A stretch of 64,000 bases of DNA from Saccopteryx bilineata (GCF_036850765.1 NC_089492.1:182296106-182360105), one strand, 5' to 3'. Counted from the first letter of the stretch, positions 1 to 12,120 are shown. Made by a program: numbers and translations. Notes: a model not told the origin generated them from the letters alone.

Positions 1-2992
1 GAATGGATTAAGAATGAGATCAAAGAAGAAATAAAAAAAATTCCTAGAAATGAATGACAATAAGCATAAAACAACTCAAAATTTTTGGGACACAGCGAAA
101 GCAGTGCTGAGAGGGAAGTTTATAGCACTACAGGCACACTTTCAGAAGCTAGAAAAAGCTCAGATAAACAACTTAACACTGCATCTAAAAGAACTAAAAA
201 AAGAACAGCAAGTAAAGCCCAAATGTAGTAGAAGGAAGGAAATAATAAAGATCAGAGCAGAAATAAATGACATAGAGGCTAAAGAAACAATACAGAGGAT
301 CAATGAAACTAAGAGCTGGTTCTTTGAAAAGGTAAACAAGATTGATGAACCTTTAAGTAGACTCACCAAGAAAAAGAGAGAGAGGACTCAAATAAATAAA
401 ATTAGAAATGAGAGAGGAGAAATAACAACTGACACAACAGAAATACAAAATATTGTAAGAAAATACTATGAAGAACTGTATGCCAAAAAACTAGACAACC
501 TAGATGAAATGGACAAGTTCCTTGAAACATACAATCTTCCAAAAATCAATCTGGAAGAATCAGAAAACTTAAACAGACCGAATACAACAAATGAGATTGA
601 AACAGTTATCAAAAAACTCCCAACAAAGAAAAGTCCGGGGCCCGATGGCTTCACAACGAAATTCTACCAAATATTCAAAGAAGAACTAACTCCTATCCTT
701 CTCAAACTATTTCAAAAAATTCAAGAGGAAGGAAGACTTCCAAACTCCTTTTATGAGGCAAGCATAATTCTGATTCCAAAACCAGGCAAAGACAACACAA
801 AGAAAGAAAATTATAGGCCAATATCTCTGATGAATATAGATGCTAAAATCCTCAACAAAATATTATCAAACCAGATCCAACAATATATGGAAAAAATCAT
901 TCACCATGATCAAGTGGGATTTATTCTGGGGAGGCAAGGCTGGTACAATATTCGTAAATCAATTAATGTGATTCATCACATAAACAAAAAGGAGAAAAAC
1001 CATATGATAATTTCAATAGATGCAGAAAAAGCATTTGATAAAATCCAGCACCCATTCATGATCAAAACTCCCAGCAAAGTGGGAATACAGGGAACATACC
1101 TCAACATGATAAAACCCATCTATGAGAAACCCACAGCCAACATCATACTCAATGGGCAAAAATTAAAAGCAATCCCCTTAAGATCAGGAACAAGGCAGGG
1201 GTGCCCCCTTTCCCCACTCTTATTTAACATGGTCCTGGAAGTCCTAGCCACAGCAATCAGACAAGAAGAACAAATAAAAGGCATTCAAGTTGGAAAATAA
1301 GAAGTAAAACAATCATTATTTGCAGATGATATGATATTGTATATAGAAAACCCTAAAGTCTCAGTCAAAAAGCTACTGGACCTGATAAATGAATTCAGCA
1401 AAGTGGCATGATATAAAATCAATACTCAGAAATCAGAGGCATTTTTATATACCAACAATGAACAGTCAGAAAGAGAAATTAAGGAAACAATCTCCTTCAC
1501 AATTACAACCAAAAAAATAAAGTACCTAGGAATAAACTTAACCAAGGAGACTAAAGACTTGTACTCGGAAAATTACAAAGCATTGATAAAAGAAATCAAG
1601 GAAGATACAAACAAGTGGAAGCATATACCGTGCTCGTGGTTAGGAAGAATAAACATCATTAAAATGTCTATATTACCCAAAGCAATCTAAAAATTCAATG
1701 CAATACCAATTAAAATACCAATGACATACTACAAAGATATAGACAACATATTCCAAAAATTTATATGGAACCAAAAGAAAACACGAATAGCCTCAGCAAT
1801 CTTAAAAAAGAAGGATAAAGTGGAAGGTATCACACTTCCTGATATCAAGTTATACTACAAGGCCGTTGTACTCAAAACAGCCTGGTACTGGCATAAGAAC
1901 AGGCATATAGATCAATGGAACAGAACAGAGAACCCAGAAATAAACCCACAGTTCTATGGACAACTGATATTTGACAAAGGAGGTAAGGAAATACAATGGA
2001 GTAAAGACAGCCTCTTTAACAAATGATGTTGGGAAATTTGGACAGCTACCTGCAAAAAAATGAAACTAGATCACCACTCACAAAAATAAACTCAAAATGG
2101 ATAAAAGACTTAAATGTAAGCCATGAAACCATAAGCATCTTAGAAGAAAACATAGGCACTAAGCTCTCGGACATCTCTCAGAGCAATATATTTGCTGATT
2201 TATCTCCACGGGGAAGTAAAATAAAAGACAGGATAAACAAATGGGACTATATCGAACTAAAAAGCTTTTGCACAGCTAAAGACAACAAGAACAGAATAAA
2301 AAGACAAACTACACAATGGGAGAACATATTTGACAATACGTCTGATAAGGTGTTAATAACCAAAATTTATAAAGAACTTGTAAAACTCAACACCAGGAAG
2401 ATAAACAACCCAATCCAAAAATGGGCAAAAGAGATGAATAGACACTTCTCCAAAGAGGACATACAGATGGCTAATAGGCATATGAAAAAATGCTTAACAT
2501 CACTAATCATTAGAGAAATGCAAATTAAAACCACAATGAGATATCACCTCAAACCAGTCAGAATGTCACTTATGAACAAAACAACACAGAATAAGTGTTG
2601 GCAAGGATGTGGAGAAAAGGGAACCCTCCTGCACTGCTGGTGGGAATGCAGACTGGTGCAGCCACTGTGGAAAACAGTATGGAGATTGTTTAAAAAACTG
2701 AAAATCGAACTGCCTTTTGACCCAGCTATCCCACTTTTAGGAATATACCCCAAGGACACCATAGAAGTGCTCCAAAAGGAGAAATGCACCCCATGTTTGT
2801 GGCAGCATTGTTCACAATAGCAAACAGCCCAAGTGTCCGTCAGAGGACGAGTAGATTAAAAAGCTTTGGTACATATATACTGTGAAATACTACTCAGCCA
2901 TAAGAAATGATGACATCGGATCATTTACAATAACATGGATGGACCTTGACAACATTATACGGAGTGAAATAAGTAAATCAGAAAAAAAACTA
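1..2992 (+). pseudogene. L1 ORF2 (reverse transcriptase region), broken
   Basis: This encoded the L1 ORF2 protein, the endonuclease/reverse transcriptase that copies L1 RNA at the target site. The longest open piece is 50-1300 (416 codons). It contains the fingers/palm region, with '[14 protein letters not shown]' (catalytic Asp motif A, about 1014-1055) and '[11 protein letters not shown]' (motif B, about 1193-1225). A TAA at 1298-1300 interrupts the frame just before the motif C box FADD (about 1318-1332). More stops follow near 1410 and 1690, and a frame change near 2025 divides the rest. The C-terminal Cys/His segment ('[18 protein letters not shown]') is readable near 2597-2650. The protein family call is firm; function is lost. 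Confidence 0.93.
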
Positions 2993-3065
2993 AGATGAAT
3001 CCATACATAGAAGGGACATAAAAATGAGACTCAGAGACATGAACAAGAATGTGATGGCAACAGGA

Positions 3066-3127
3066 GTGGGGGGTGGGGGGAGGGGGGATGGGGTGAAGAA
3101 GGAGAGAGGGGTTGGGGGAGGGGAGGG
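3066..3127 (+). repeat. G-rich polypurine tract of the L1 3' UTR
   Basis: Repeated runs of four to six G separated by A or T lie between the ORF2 end and the A-rich tail. Mammalian L1 3' UTRs commonly carry such a quadruplex-prone tract. Equivalent tracts in this window are at 17340-17393, 37876-37915 and 40090-40132, and as a C-rich complement at 52226-52266. Confidence 0.7.
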
Positions 3128-3327
3128 GCACAAAGAAAACCAGATAGAAGGTGACAGAAGACAATTTAACTTTGGGGGAGGGGTATACAGCACAATCAAA
3201 TGTCAAAATAATCTAGAGATGTTTTCTCTCAACATATGTACCCTGATTTATCAATGTCACTGCATTAAATTTAATAAAATAAATAAATAAATAAATAAAT
3301 AAAAATAAATTTAAAAAAAATAAATAC

Positions 3328-4340
3328 TCTTATCGCACATTGATTCATCCATACTTGTGTTTAAAAGGTCTCAGAATGAGACCAGGACGGGTCACCTGGG
3401 GGGTTCAGGCCCTCCAGGATGCATCCAGACAACTGAAGTTTTGGATGCACAGGGGCTGAGAAGGCTCCTGGGAAAGCATTAAGGGAGAAATAAACCAGCC
3501 TCAACAAATTTTAGGCAGTAAAAAGTCTTAATCATTCTAGGGAAGGGGCAGTTCTCTCAAAAGAGTGATCTCTGTGACATAGATGTGTATCCCAGCCCAA
3601 TACCCATTGGTCACCTGTTTGTGTCCTATGAAGAAGTAGCAATGGGGGAGGGGGCATAAGTAAAAATGAAAAGAGCGGTTTCTTGAAAATTTTTAAATCC
3701 TAAGACCTAAATGATACTGTTCTAAATGCAAGAAGGCATTCTTTCTGCCCTGCTGCAAGGCATTGCCATCAACTGCTTGTGGGCTGGGAATGCTGCTGCC
3801 CAAGTATCGAGGCTGAGCAGTACCACTACCTCCAGGAGTTGCTATTTGCAGTGGAGCAGCCATACCACCCACCTACTTGCTCTGTAGAGCATTGATGGTG
3901 TGGAACCATCAACCAGCAAGAAACAACCTGGCCTGGTAGGGCAGTGGACATGATGGCCAGCAGCAGGGCTTTTGGTGTCTGGCAGGAGACAATGGAGCCA
4001 AATGAAGCAGCAGGGGAGGCACAGCAGTATCTGCCAGAGTATAAATGAGACCATCTACTGACCCTCTCTGGGGCTTGGGGGTGCAGAAGTGGGTGTCTAC
4101 AGAGAGGCAGGGGTAGGGGCGGGGAGGAAATTCTTAGAAGCAGTGTGCATGGGGCTACCATTCTGTGTTAGGTTTGTGAAAAGCTAGGGCCATTTAATCT
4201 CATTCCTAGTCATAGATTTGAAGGCACTTGGGGAACAAGAAATCTATACATTCATATATACACATAATGTACATACTTACATGCATATTCTATCAAAGAC
4301 GTTTACTATGGATGTAAATGTTCACATGTACCAAACCTAT
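3328..4340. other. Unassigned DNA, no gene recognised
   Basis: This is unique-looking sequence. The antisense open frame at 3826-4161 (111 codons) is Ser/Leu/Pro-rich, starts and stops arbitrarily and resembles no protein I know. I see no promoter, RNA gene or clear repeat here. The block could be an old LTR or a very decayed retrocopy, but nothing in it decides this. Confidence 0.3.
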
Positions 4341-4358
4341 GCTTGTATATGAATTATT

Positions 4359-4555
4359 TTTTTTAAATATTTTATTTATTGATTTTTTAGAGAGAGAGGA
4401 GTGAGAGAGAGAGAGACAGAGAGAGAGAGAAGGGGGAGGAGCAGGAAGCATCAACTCCCATATGTGCCTTGACCAGGCAAGCCCAAGGTTTCGAACCGGC
4501 GACCTCAGTGTTCCAGGTCGATGCTTTATCCCACTGCGCCACCACAGGTCAGGCC
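4359..4555 (-). mobile_element. tRNA-derived SINE (bat type), antisense, with 18-bp target duplication
   Basis: Read on the minus strand it starts at 4555 with a tRNA-like head. The B-box-like 'CGGTTCGAAACC' is about 4486-4500 in complement, followed by a CT-rich body and an A-rich tail, seen as the T-run at 4355-4368. The target duplication 'gcttgtatatgaattatt' is exact at 4341-4358 and 4556-4573. This is direct proof of an L1-machinery insertion and fixes both ends. The perfect duplication suggests a relatively recent event. Confidence 0.93.
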
Positions 4556-4573
4556 GCTTGTATATGAATTATT

Positions 4574-5788
4574 AATTGTTAAAATGAGGTGGGGGTGGGT
4601 AATAGTTGGTTAAGAGAGTCTAAATTGGTGAATCTTAGGGTCTAAGTCAGTGACTCTTGGGTTTCAACATCTGGTTTCAGCCAGAGAGTTCTGCTTTATA
4701 TGTGATATGTTTGTGTTTCTGCCTAAGATTTCTTTAGGGAAAGGTTACCATGGCTGAAAAAATTTTTTTGAAAACTCACTTGATATAATTAATCTAAGCT
4801 TATCAATTTATAAGTGAGGAAATGAGACAGAGAGACATTAAATGACTCATCTGAGGTTGTGAAGACAAAAGTAATGAATGAATTAAAGGCTCAAGTCCAA
4901 TATTTTTGTTTTATTTATTTTTTATTATACCATATAAAGAAAGTATATACACTAGAACAAAAAAACTGAATAAGTAATGTAGATTAAATTAATACAGGTT
5001 AGTATCAAATAACCGTAGTTAATACATTTTTAGACTCAACTTTATAGTTAAATTTAGAATCTACTAGACATGTTATACTAATCAGAAATATAGAACAAAA
5101 TGAGATAATTGTGTTTTAGAATGGGCTTTGAAAAGCATTGGACCAATTTTCTAAGTACAGAAAGAGACAAAAGAGATGACAAGAAAGTTTGAGAAAAGTT
5201 CATCAGCAATTGTTAAGAGAATAGAATTATTTATTGAAAAAGAGAAAACAAAAGAGGTTAACCATTTCTAGAGTCGTAAAGAATCTCTGAACTAAGGTGC
5301 ACTACTTTCCTCCTTCACAAGGAAGACAGAATAGGGCAGACCATTAGAAACACCATGAGAGATTGAGTTGATAGAGTCAGCGGAATTCAGATGGTGATTC
5401 ACCCCTTTGAGGTTCTCTAGGCCTTGCAGAGTTGTAAAGCTTTGTCCAGGGAGGAAATGGTGGCTAGTGACCCCTGATCTCTGTTACTATTTCAGAAAAT
5501 ATCAAGCGTCACCATATGGTGAAAACTAAAGGCAATTCACTGAGGAGGCCTATGGATAGAGAGGAAGAGGCTGGGGGTACCACTTCCGTATGTATGCTAA
5601 GATGGTTACTTGGCATGCCTGCTCACACTGTGGGGCTGGCTTCCTGACGAGGCCTGTATGCTCTTCTGTACTCTGTCCCTGCCCCTACCCCTCCTGCTAC
5701 CCAATTAGAGATTTCCAGCTGCTAGATGTTTTTATGACTTAAATCTATGAAATTAGAAGTAAGACAAGACACTTAAAAAAAACTTTGA
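4574..5788. other. Unassigned AT-rich DNA
   Basis: There is no sizeable open frame, RNA gene or recognisable repeat with clear ends. Part of the AT-rich stretch at 4900-5100 could be a decayed repeat, but I cannot name it. Confidence 0.3.
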
Positions 5789-8697
5789 GACTTCTGGTCA
5801 AGATGGTAGAGCAGGTAAATGTTGTGGTAAATTCCCACAAACACATCTAAATTATGAATAAATTATAGAAAATTGCCCTTAAGAACCTCTTGAAGACCAG
5901 GTAAACAGAACTCCTATAAATAAAGACATAAAGAAAAAGCCATGTTCAGATTGGTAGGAGGGACAGAGACCCACTTGTGGCAGTTAATAATTGGGAAAGG
6001 GAATATCTCAGCTGTGGAGGTCCCTACTGGGGAGCAAGAGGATCCAGCCCCACAGCGGGTTCCTGAACCCAGAGAATCAGTGTCAGGTGAGTAGTCCCCA
6101 CCACAGCTGGCTGTGAAAATCAGCAGGAACACAGTCTGGGTGAGACAAAGAGTTGCTGTAGACCTAGCCATCCTCTTAATGAGCCTGAGCATAAACTCAC
6201 TTGCTCACAAACACTTACCCTAAGCTCCAGGGAAAGGACAGCATCTCAAAAAGGGACATTCTGGGAGGAACTGAATTGTCTGGCTTCAGGGAGAGAGCTG
6301 GAGAAACAGCTCTCTCTGAGACTCAAGTTGGGACAAGTGTCGTTGTTCATTTATTGAACCCTCCTCCCCCACAGCCGGCAGGTAAAAGTGGGTGTCAAAT
6401 TTGAATCTCTATTAACCTGGAAAACACTGCTTTTTCCCACCCAAGTGATACTCAGATCCTACTCCACCCAAGTCACACATCCATTCTGAACCCCTTTCAG
6501 AGGATAATGCACATAAGCAGCTGGCCTGGGCCTACAGTATGGACTTTCCTAAAATCTCTCAAATGTCCACAAACCCCAAACAAGCAGCACTGACCTCAGC
6601 ATGCCCCAAGCCTTGCAATGGTAGCAACTGGCCTTGGTTGACAATGTTACCAGTCCCAGGCATTTCCAAGCCCAGCACAGGAAAGTACCAACCGCAGAAA
6701 TTTTGTAGCTCCTACAAGGTGGTTCTGAGCCCAACACAAGTAGCAGCTGACCTTGGCCTGCACTGGGACACCTCCTAAGAGACTTCAGAAGCAATATACC
6801 TGGTGGCCAGTTTCAGACCACACCAGAGCACCACACAATTAACACCACATAGGACAAACTGAAACAAGGACTTGGCAGACACCAGAGCCCCCTAAAGCAA
6901 ATCCTGCTCTGTGGGGTCAGTATCTCCACTTATCTGCTATATCCATGGCCAGTCCTTATAGCAAGTCAGCCTTAAGGTCAACACCCACTAATGTGCCAGC
7001 AACAATCAGGGCTCAACTACAACAAGAGAGCACACACAACCCACATAAAAGATACTCCTGAAGTGTCCAGCTCATATGAATAGGAAGACTGTACCACAGG
7101 ACACCTACTACATAAGGCCTCTCTGCTAAGACCAGGGGACATAGCAGTTCTACCTTATACATAGAAACAAACACAGGGAGGCTGACAAAATGAGGAGACA
7201 AAGAGCATGTCACAAATGAAAGAATAGAATGAAACTCCAGAAAAAGAACTAAATAAACTGGAGGTAAGTAATCTACGAGATGCAGCATTCTTATTTGAAG
7301 AATAAAGGCAGAAAATTTCCCTAACATGGTGAGGGAAGAAGACACACAAGTCTAGGAGTTACAAAGAGTCTCAAATAAGATGAATCCACCAAAAAGGCCC
7401 ACACCAAGCACATCATAATTAAAATGCTAAAGGTTAAAGACAGAGAGAATCTTAAAAGCAGCAAAATAAAAGCAGTCAGTTACCTATAAGGTAACTCCCA
7501 AAAGACTATCAGCTGATTTCTCAACAAACACTTCACAAGTTGGAATGGACTGGTACAAAATATTTAAAGTGATGTAAAACAAGGACTTACAACCAAGACT
7601 ACTCTACCAAACACGGCTCTCTTTTAGAATCAGAGGACAGATAAAGAGCTTCCCAGACAAGAAAAGTTTGAAAGAGCTCATCACCACCAAACCATTATTA
7701 CAAGAAATGTTTAAAGGTCTTCTTTAATAAGAAGAAGGAAAAAAATATATGAATAAGAAAAAATTTTCACTGACAAAATCAACCAACGCTAAAATTAGTG
7801 CAAAGGTTAAAAGGCAAAAGTAGGAAGATTATGTGTAATTAGAACAGTAAATTAAGGGATACACACACAGAAGTAAAAAAATAATGACAAAAACCTAAAC
7901 ATGGACAGGGTGAGTAAAGAACATAGTAGGGCTTTTAGAATGTGTTCAAACTTAAGTGATCATCATTTTAAAATAGACTACTATAAACACAGCCTGGTAT
8001 ATATGAAACATATGGTATCTACAAATTAAAAATCTACAAGAGATACAAAAACATAAAGGGAAAGAAATTCTACAGAAATTCACCAAAGTACAAGAGAAGA
8101 GAACAAGATAATAAGGAACAGAGAACTACAAAAACCATCAGAAACTGATTAATAAAACGGCAATAACTATATACCTATCAAAAGTTACTTTAAATGTATA
8201 TGAATTAAATATTCTAATCAAAAGGCAAATGGATAAAGATGTGTTACGTATATACAATGGAATATTACTCAGCCATAAAAATGAAACCTTACCATTTGTG
8301 ACAACATGGATGATTTAAAGGGTATTATGCTAAGTGAAATAAGTCAAACAGAATATGACAAATACCATATGATTTCACATATACGTGCAGTTTGAAAAAC
8401 AAAATAGAAACAAATTTACAGGTACAGAGAACAAACTGATGGTTCCCAGATGGGGGAAGAGTTTTGCGCAAGATGGGTGAAAAGGTGAAGAGATTAAGAA
8501 GTTCAAATGGGCAGCACAAGTAATATAGTCAGTAATATTGTGATAACTGTGTATGCTATAATGTGGTATTAGACTTATCAGAGGGTCACTTTATAAGCTA
8601 TATAAATGTCTAACCATGATGCTGTACATCTGAAACTGATACAATACTGAATATCAACTAGAACTGAATTTTTTAATTAAAAAATTAGAAAATAAAA
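5789..8697 (+). mobile_element. Old L1/HAL1-like element: 5' UTR and ORF1 joined directly to a 3' end
   Basis: It starts with an L1-type leader containing 'CAAGATGGTAGAG' near 5800. An ORF1-like 3' part follows ('ATTTCTCAACAAACAC', about 7514 on, the C-terminal domain region), then a short stretch resembling the ORF2 start (about 8157-8229). Near 8230 it jumps straight to an L1 3' terminal region (ATGGAATATTACTCAGCC type, 8257 on). Nearly all of ORF2 is missing. Half-L1 (HAL1) elements have this ORF1-only design, but a deleted ordinary L1 would look the same. Many stops and indels show that it is much older than the L1s at 10.46 and 31.70 kb. Confidence 0.65.
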
Positions 8698-9132
8698 ATA
8701 CCTTGGGTGTCAAATTTATATCCTTAGCATAATACCTAGTTCACTTGGCATAACACTATTATGCTAAGTGAAATAAGTTAATTTGAGAAAAATAAATACT
8801 GTATGATTTTACTTCCATGTGGAATCTAAAAAAAATAAGTAGACAAACAAAGTAAAACAACAAACTCATAGATACAGAGAACAAATTGACAGTTGCCAGA
8901 GGGGAGGACTGGGAGGTTGGGGAGAAAAGGTAAAGGGAAATGAGAGGTACAAACTGCCAGTCATAAACCAAGTCACAGGGATGTAGTTAATAGTACTGTA
9001 ATAACTTTGTATGGTGACAAATGGTTATTAGACTTCTTGTAGTGATCACTTCATAGGTATATAAATGTCAAATCACTGTGTTGTACACATGGAACTATAA
9101 TATTGTATGTCAACTATAATTTTAAAATTTAG
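8698..9132 (+). mobile_element. Old L1 3' end fragment
   Basis: This is a second copy of an L1 3' terminal region placed directly after the first. It shares 'TTATGCTAAGTGAAATAAGT' and the same order of blocks with 8328-8690, ending in an AT-rich tail. It represents a separate 5'-truncated insertion or a local duplication. No coding capacity remains. Confidence 0.7.
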
Positions 9133-9153
9133 GGGCTTGGGACAGTGGCAGTC

Positions 9154-9958
9154 ATGGCACCACCCATGAGGAACTGCATCCCCAGCGAATGTCTATGTAA
9201 CTTAGAGGAGGGCAGCCCAGGCAGCTGCACCTATACCCAGCACGCTACATCCTCCACCACTCACTGGCTGCATGATGAAGAGCAGCCAGAATGCACACTT
9301 CTTATTGTGTCTGTGATAAGAGACAGAGTCCCACTTACTGCCAGCTGTGAAGGCTATGGTAACCTGTAATGCCTTAGCATCAATCCATGCTTTGCCAGAG
9401 CACACATCCTATATGTGGGGTCCACACTACTTAAGAACTCTATTAGAGGAAGTATCCACAAGAAAGATGTCCTAGCAACTGAAAAAGACAAGGTTGAAAT
9501 GTCTAAGAGTTTCCACCCAGTGACATAGTCTTGGCCACAGTGATCTCCCTTGGTGATGCCACAGTCTGACTACCTCCTGATCACTGCTGAAATGAATGAG
9601 GGCTGGTGGTTGTCCACTATGAATTGGGTGCCCAGATGGTTTTCATCAGCTGGTGTAAGATGCAGGGCTCTAGACCCACCCCTAAAGGATTCCAGAGAGT
9701 GGCCCAAGCACAGCCAGAATTCTTGCAGACCTAAGGAAATTACTCTGCAAGTGGAAAGTTTTTTCTTGTGAAACTTTCAGTGGATTTCATTCTCTTGAGT
9801 GATAAATTTCTCTTTTGGAGGCTCCATAACAAACTGTATAGTGTTAGAAATAGCCTATTTCTTCTGACAGTCTTATAAATAAGTATTTTTTGCTGTGACA
9901 AAGAAAACATTTTTATTAAAAGGATTTTATGGTAAATATAACCAATAAAAAGACTTTG
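9154..9958 (+). pseudogene. EXOSC1: Processed pseudogene of EXOSC1 (RNA exosome subunit CSL4)
   Basis: The parent gene encodes the CSL4/EXOSC1 cap subunit of the nuclear and cytoplasmic RNA exosome (about 195 residues, S1 RNA-binding fold). The copy starts at ATG 9154 and reads 'CIPSECLCNLEEGSPGS'. It then continues in shifting frames through 'AHILYVGSTLLKNSIRGSI', 'ATEKDKVEMSKSFHP' and 'PEFLQT' with its stop at 9732-9734. The 581-nt span almost equals the family's 588 nt, and I see no introns, so it is a reverse-transcribed mRNA. Frameshifts after residue 30 and several in-frame stops kill it. About 220 nt of 3' UTR follow with AATAAA at 9944-9949; no long poly(A) remains. A short 5' UTR precedes the ATG, directly after an old L1 tail. 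Confidence 0.88.
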
Positions 9959-10459
9959 GGCACATATAATATCTTAATTTCTTAATATGTTGCAATAAAC
10001 ATCTGAAACAGGATAGAGTCTGGGACACAAATAATTAGCAAAAATACTGCCCAGTGTCACCTTTCTGTCTTTCTTATCAGAGAAGGAATTTGAAGCTGGT
10101 GGCAGGGAGGCATAAGAAGATGAGAGGTGGATACAGGAAGTGGATATGCCTGACATGAGGTTATGATAAGGCAGGTACACACGTGAAAACTGATTCAGAT
10201 GGTATGGACGAGAATTCTTAGTCTGACCCTTAGCACTTGGACAGTGTCCCTAACAGGAAAACAGGACACAATGTGCTTGTCCATCTACTAACCTCCCTTT
10301 TCCTGACTTCAGATATAATGTTGAAATATCCTATCTGTGTCTCACCTTGCAGCCCCAGGTCCCAGTGGTAGTAGATATCTGTAACAAAAGGGAAAAAAAG
10401 TCAGAAATACAGTCATTGTTTACTTTGAATGGATCCAAAAGAGATATTAAAATCCTATA
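9959..10459. other. Unassigned DNA between the EXOSC1 pseudogene and a LINE-1
   Basis: No gene, RNA or clear repeat boundary is seen. Sequence up to 10459 is the target-side flank of the LINE-1 that begins at about 10460. Confidence 0.3.
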
Positions 10460-10470
10460 GAGAGAGTGGC

Positions 10471-10478
10471 AAGATGGC
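10471..10478 (+). promoter_or_regulatory. YY1-like site at the L1 5' end
   Basis: The motif 'AAGATGGC' lies about 11 nt from the inferred L1 start. In human L1 a YY1 site at this place directs accurate transcription start from the internal promoter; the same role here is inferred from position and motif. The L1 at 31701 has the same motif at 31710-31717. Confidence 0.5.
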
Positions 10479-10560
10479 AATGGAGTAGGCAAACATACCA
10501 ACTTCCAATTCCCAGAACCAAAGTGAATTACAACTTAATTTTAAGAACCATCATCTAGAA

Positions 10561-10891
10561 CAGGGGTCCCCAAACTTTTTACACAGGGGGCCAGTTCACT
10601 GTCTCTCAGAACGTTGGAGGACTGGACTATAAAAAAACCTATGAACAAATTCCTATGCACACTGCACATATCTTATTTTAAAGTAAAAAAAACAAAACTG
10701 GAACAAATACAATATTTAAAATAAAGAACAAATAAATTTAAATCAACAAACTGACCTGTATTTCAATGGGAACTATGCTCCTCTCACTGACCACCAATGA
10801 AAGAGGTGCCCCTTCCGGAAGTGCAATGAAGCCAAATAAATGGCCTCAAGGGGCTGCATGCAGCCCATGGGCCATAGTTTGGGGACCCCTG
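10561..10891. mobile_element. hAT-superfamily non-autonomous DNA transposon (MITE), 331 bp
   Basis: The ends are perfect 16-bp inverted repeats: 'caggggtccccaaact' at 10561-10576 and its reverse complement at 10876-10891. An exact 8-bp target duplication 'atctagaa' flanks it at 10553-10560 and 10892-10899, the signature of hAT transposition. It carries no transposase frame, so it depended on an enzyme made elsewhere. It interrupts the LINE-1 5' UTR: the L1 text on each side joins up with 31794-31800 of the intact copy. A shorter relative lies at 52719-52910. Confidence 0.95.
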
Positions 10892-12120
10892 ATCTAGAAA
10901 AACCAACTTTGGACTAAACTTAAGAGGACTCTTTAACCAAGGAACACCGAAGAAGCCACACTGAGACTGGTAGGAAAAGTGGAAATGCAGACAGGGATGT
11001 CCAGCTCCCAGGAGCGAATGGCAGCCCAGAGAGACTCATGTGGTGGGAAGTGAGTTTAGCAGAGAGGGGAGGGTCCTGAGTCCCAGGAACAAAGCCCCAG
11101 CCTACAGCCCCAGAGCCTAGAAGAAGCGTATGGACAGTATTTAGCTGCAAAACAAGCCAAGATACTGTTTTTGAGAAAGATACAGATTTCTCAGACCAGG
11201 ATTCTTCTTAAAGGGGCCGTACAGAAAACCTCTTTCACAACCACTCACCCGGGGATCCGGGGGATGGGGAGAGAGGAAAGGGGACCGGGGTAGCAGGAAG
11301 AGAGTGTAATCTAAGAGGCACAGGCATAAGCACTTTGAAGGACAGCCACCCTAACCCCTGGGCTGAGTCACTCCCAAAATCTGAAGTGAGTATTTCCCCT
11401 GGAACCAGCAATACCAGCAAAAGGAAGCAGGACACCAGCCAAACAAGCTCTTCCATGGCACTCAGAGCAGAGTCGCTTAGAAGGAGGGAGCCTTAAGGAA
11501 TACAGTATTGAGTGCTAGGGTCTGAGCTGCAGCACCCCCACCCACATTGCTGAGGGCTCCCCAGAGGGCAGGTGTTGGCAGGTCGGAAGCCAGGCCAGCC
11601 AAAACTGAGGCTTGGCGTGAGCTCAGTCTCACCCAGCGAGGTTGAAGGGGCAAATGAAAGCAGTCTGGCCAGCTGCAGGGAATCCTGCCCACAGGAAAAA
11701 GGCAAAGGTAACTGCAGAGACCTGCAGCTGAGTGCTGGCACGTAGCCCAGCCTACAGAGCCTGGGTTTGCAGCCCTGTGCAGCTCAGCAAAAGCCTGGAA
11801 ATAGGCGGAGACCAGCAGCTGAGCAAAGGTGCTCATCCTTGCCACCAGTGTGAGGCTTGTGGCCTTGGACATGGCACGCAGCCCCACCCACAGGGGCAAG
11901 ACGAAGGCCAAGGCTTGTCGACCTGGGCACGTGAACACAACCCCTGCTGTGGAGGGGAGACGGAGGCTGTAGCAACAGCCACAGCTGGCTAGCACTGGCA
12001 ATGCCCATACGTAAATGCCCAAGGCAACAGCAGAGGAGGTGGTGGGCCTGCAGACAGACCACACCTAGAAAACACAGAGGCCACACCCACTGGACTCCAG
12101 TGGAGAGAAATGCAACCCAA

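Larger units (their letters stand above)
1..3327 (+). mobile_element. LINE-1 retrotransposon, 3' portion (5' part lies outside the window)
   Basis: The window opens inside L1 ORF2, just after the endonuclease domain. It continues through reverse transcriptase, the C-terminal Cys region and the 3' UTR, and ends in an AATA-rich tail at about 3275-3327. The 3' UTR carries the G-rich tract typical of mammalian L1 at 3066-3127. The copy is close in sequence to the L1s at 10.46 kb and 31.70 kb, so all three belong to one or a few related, fairly young subfamilies. ORF2 is broken by stops, so the copy cannot move by itself. Its full length and 5' target duplication cannot be judged. Confidence 0.95.

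Noticed and set aside
160..369. Hydrophobic minus-strand open frames recurring at 160, 13996, 17520 and 34942
   Set aside because: They are antisense shadows of the L1 ORF2 region. They recur only because the L1 copies are homologous.
3826..4161. 111-codon antisense open frame
   Set aside because: No recognisable domain, biased Ser/Leu/Pro content and no supporting signals. It probably opens by chance.
11477..12064. 195-codon minus-strand open frame
   Set aside because: It lies wholly in the GC-rich 5' UTR of a LINE-1. The sister L1 at 31.7-33.0 kb does not preserve it, and the translation resembles no known protein.
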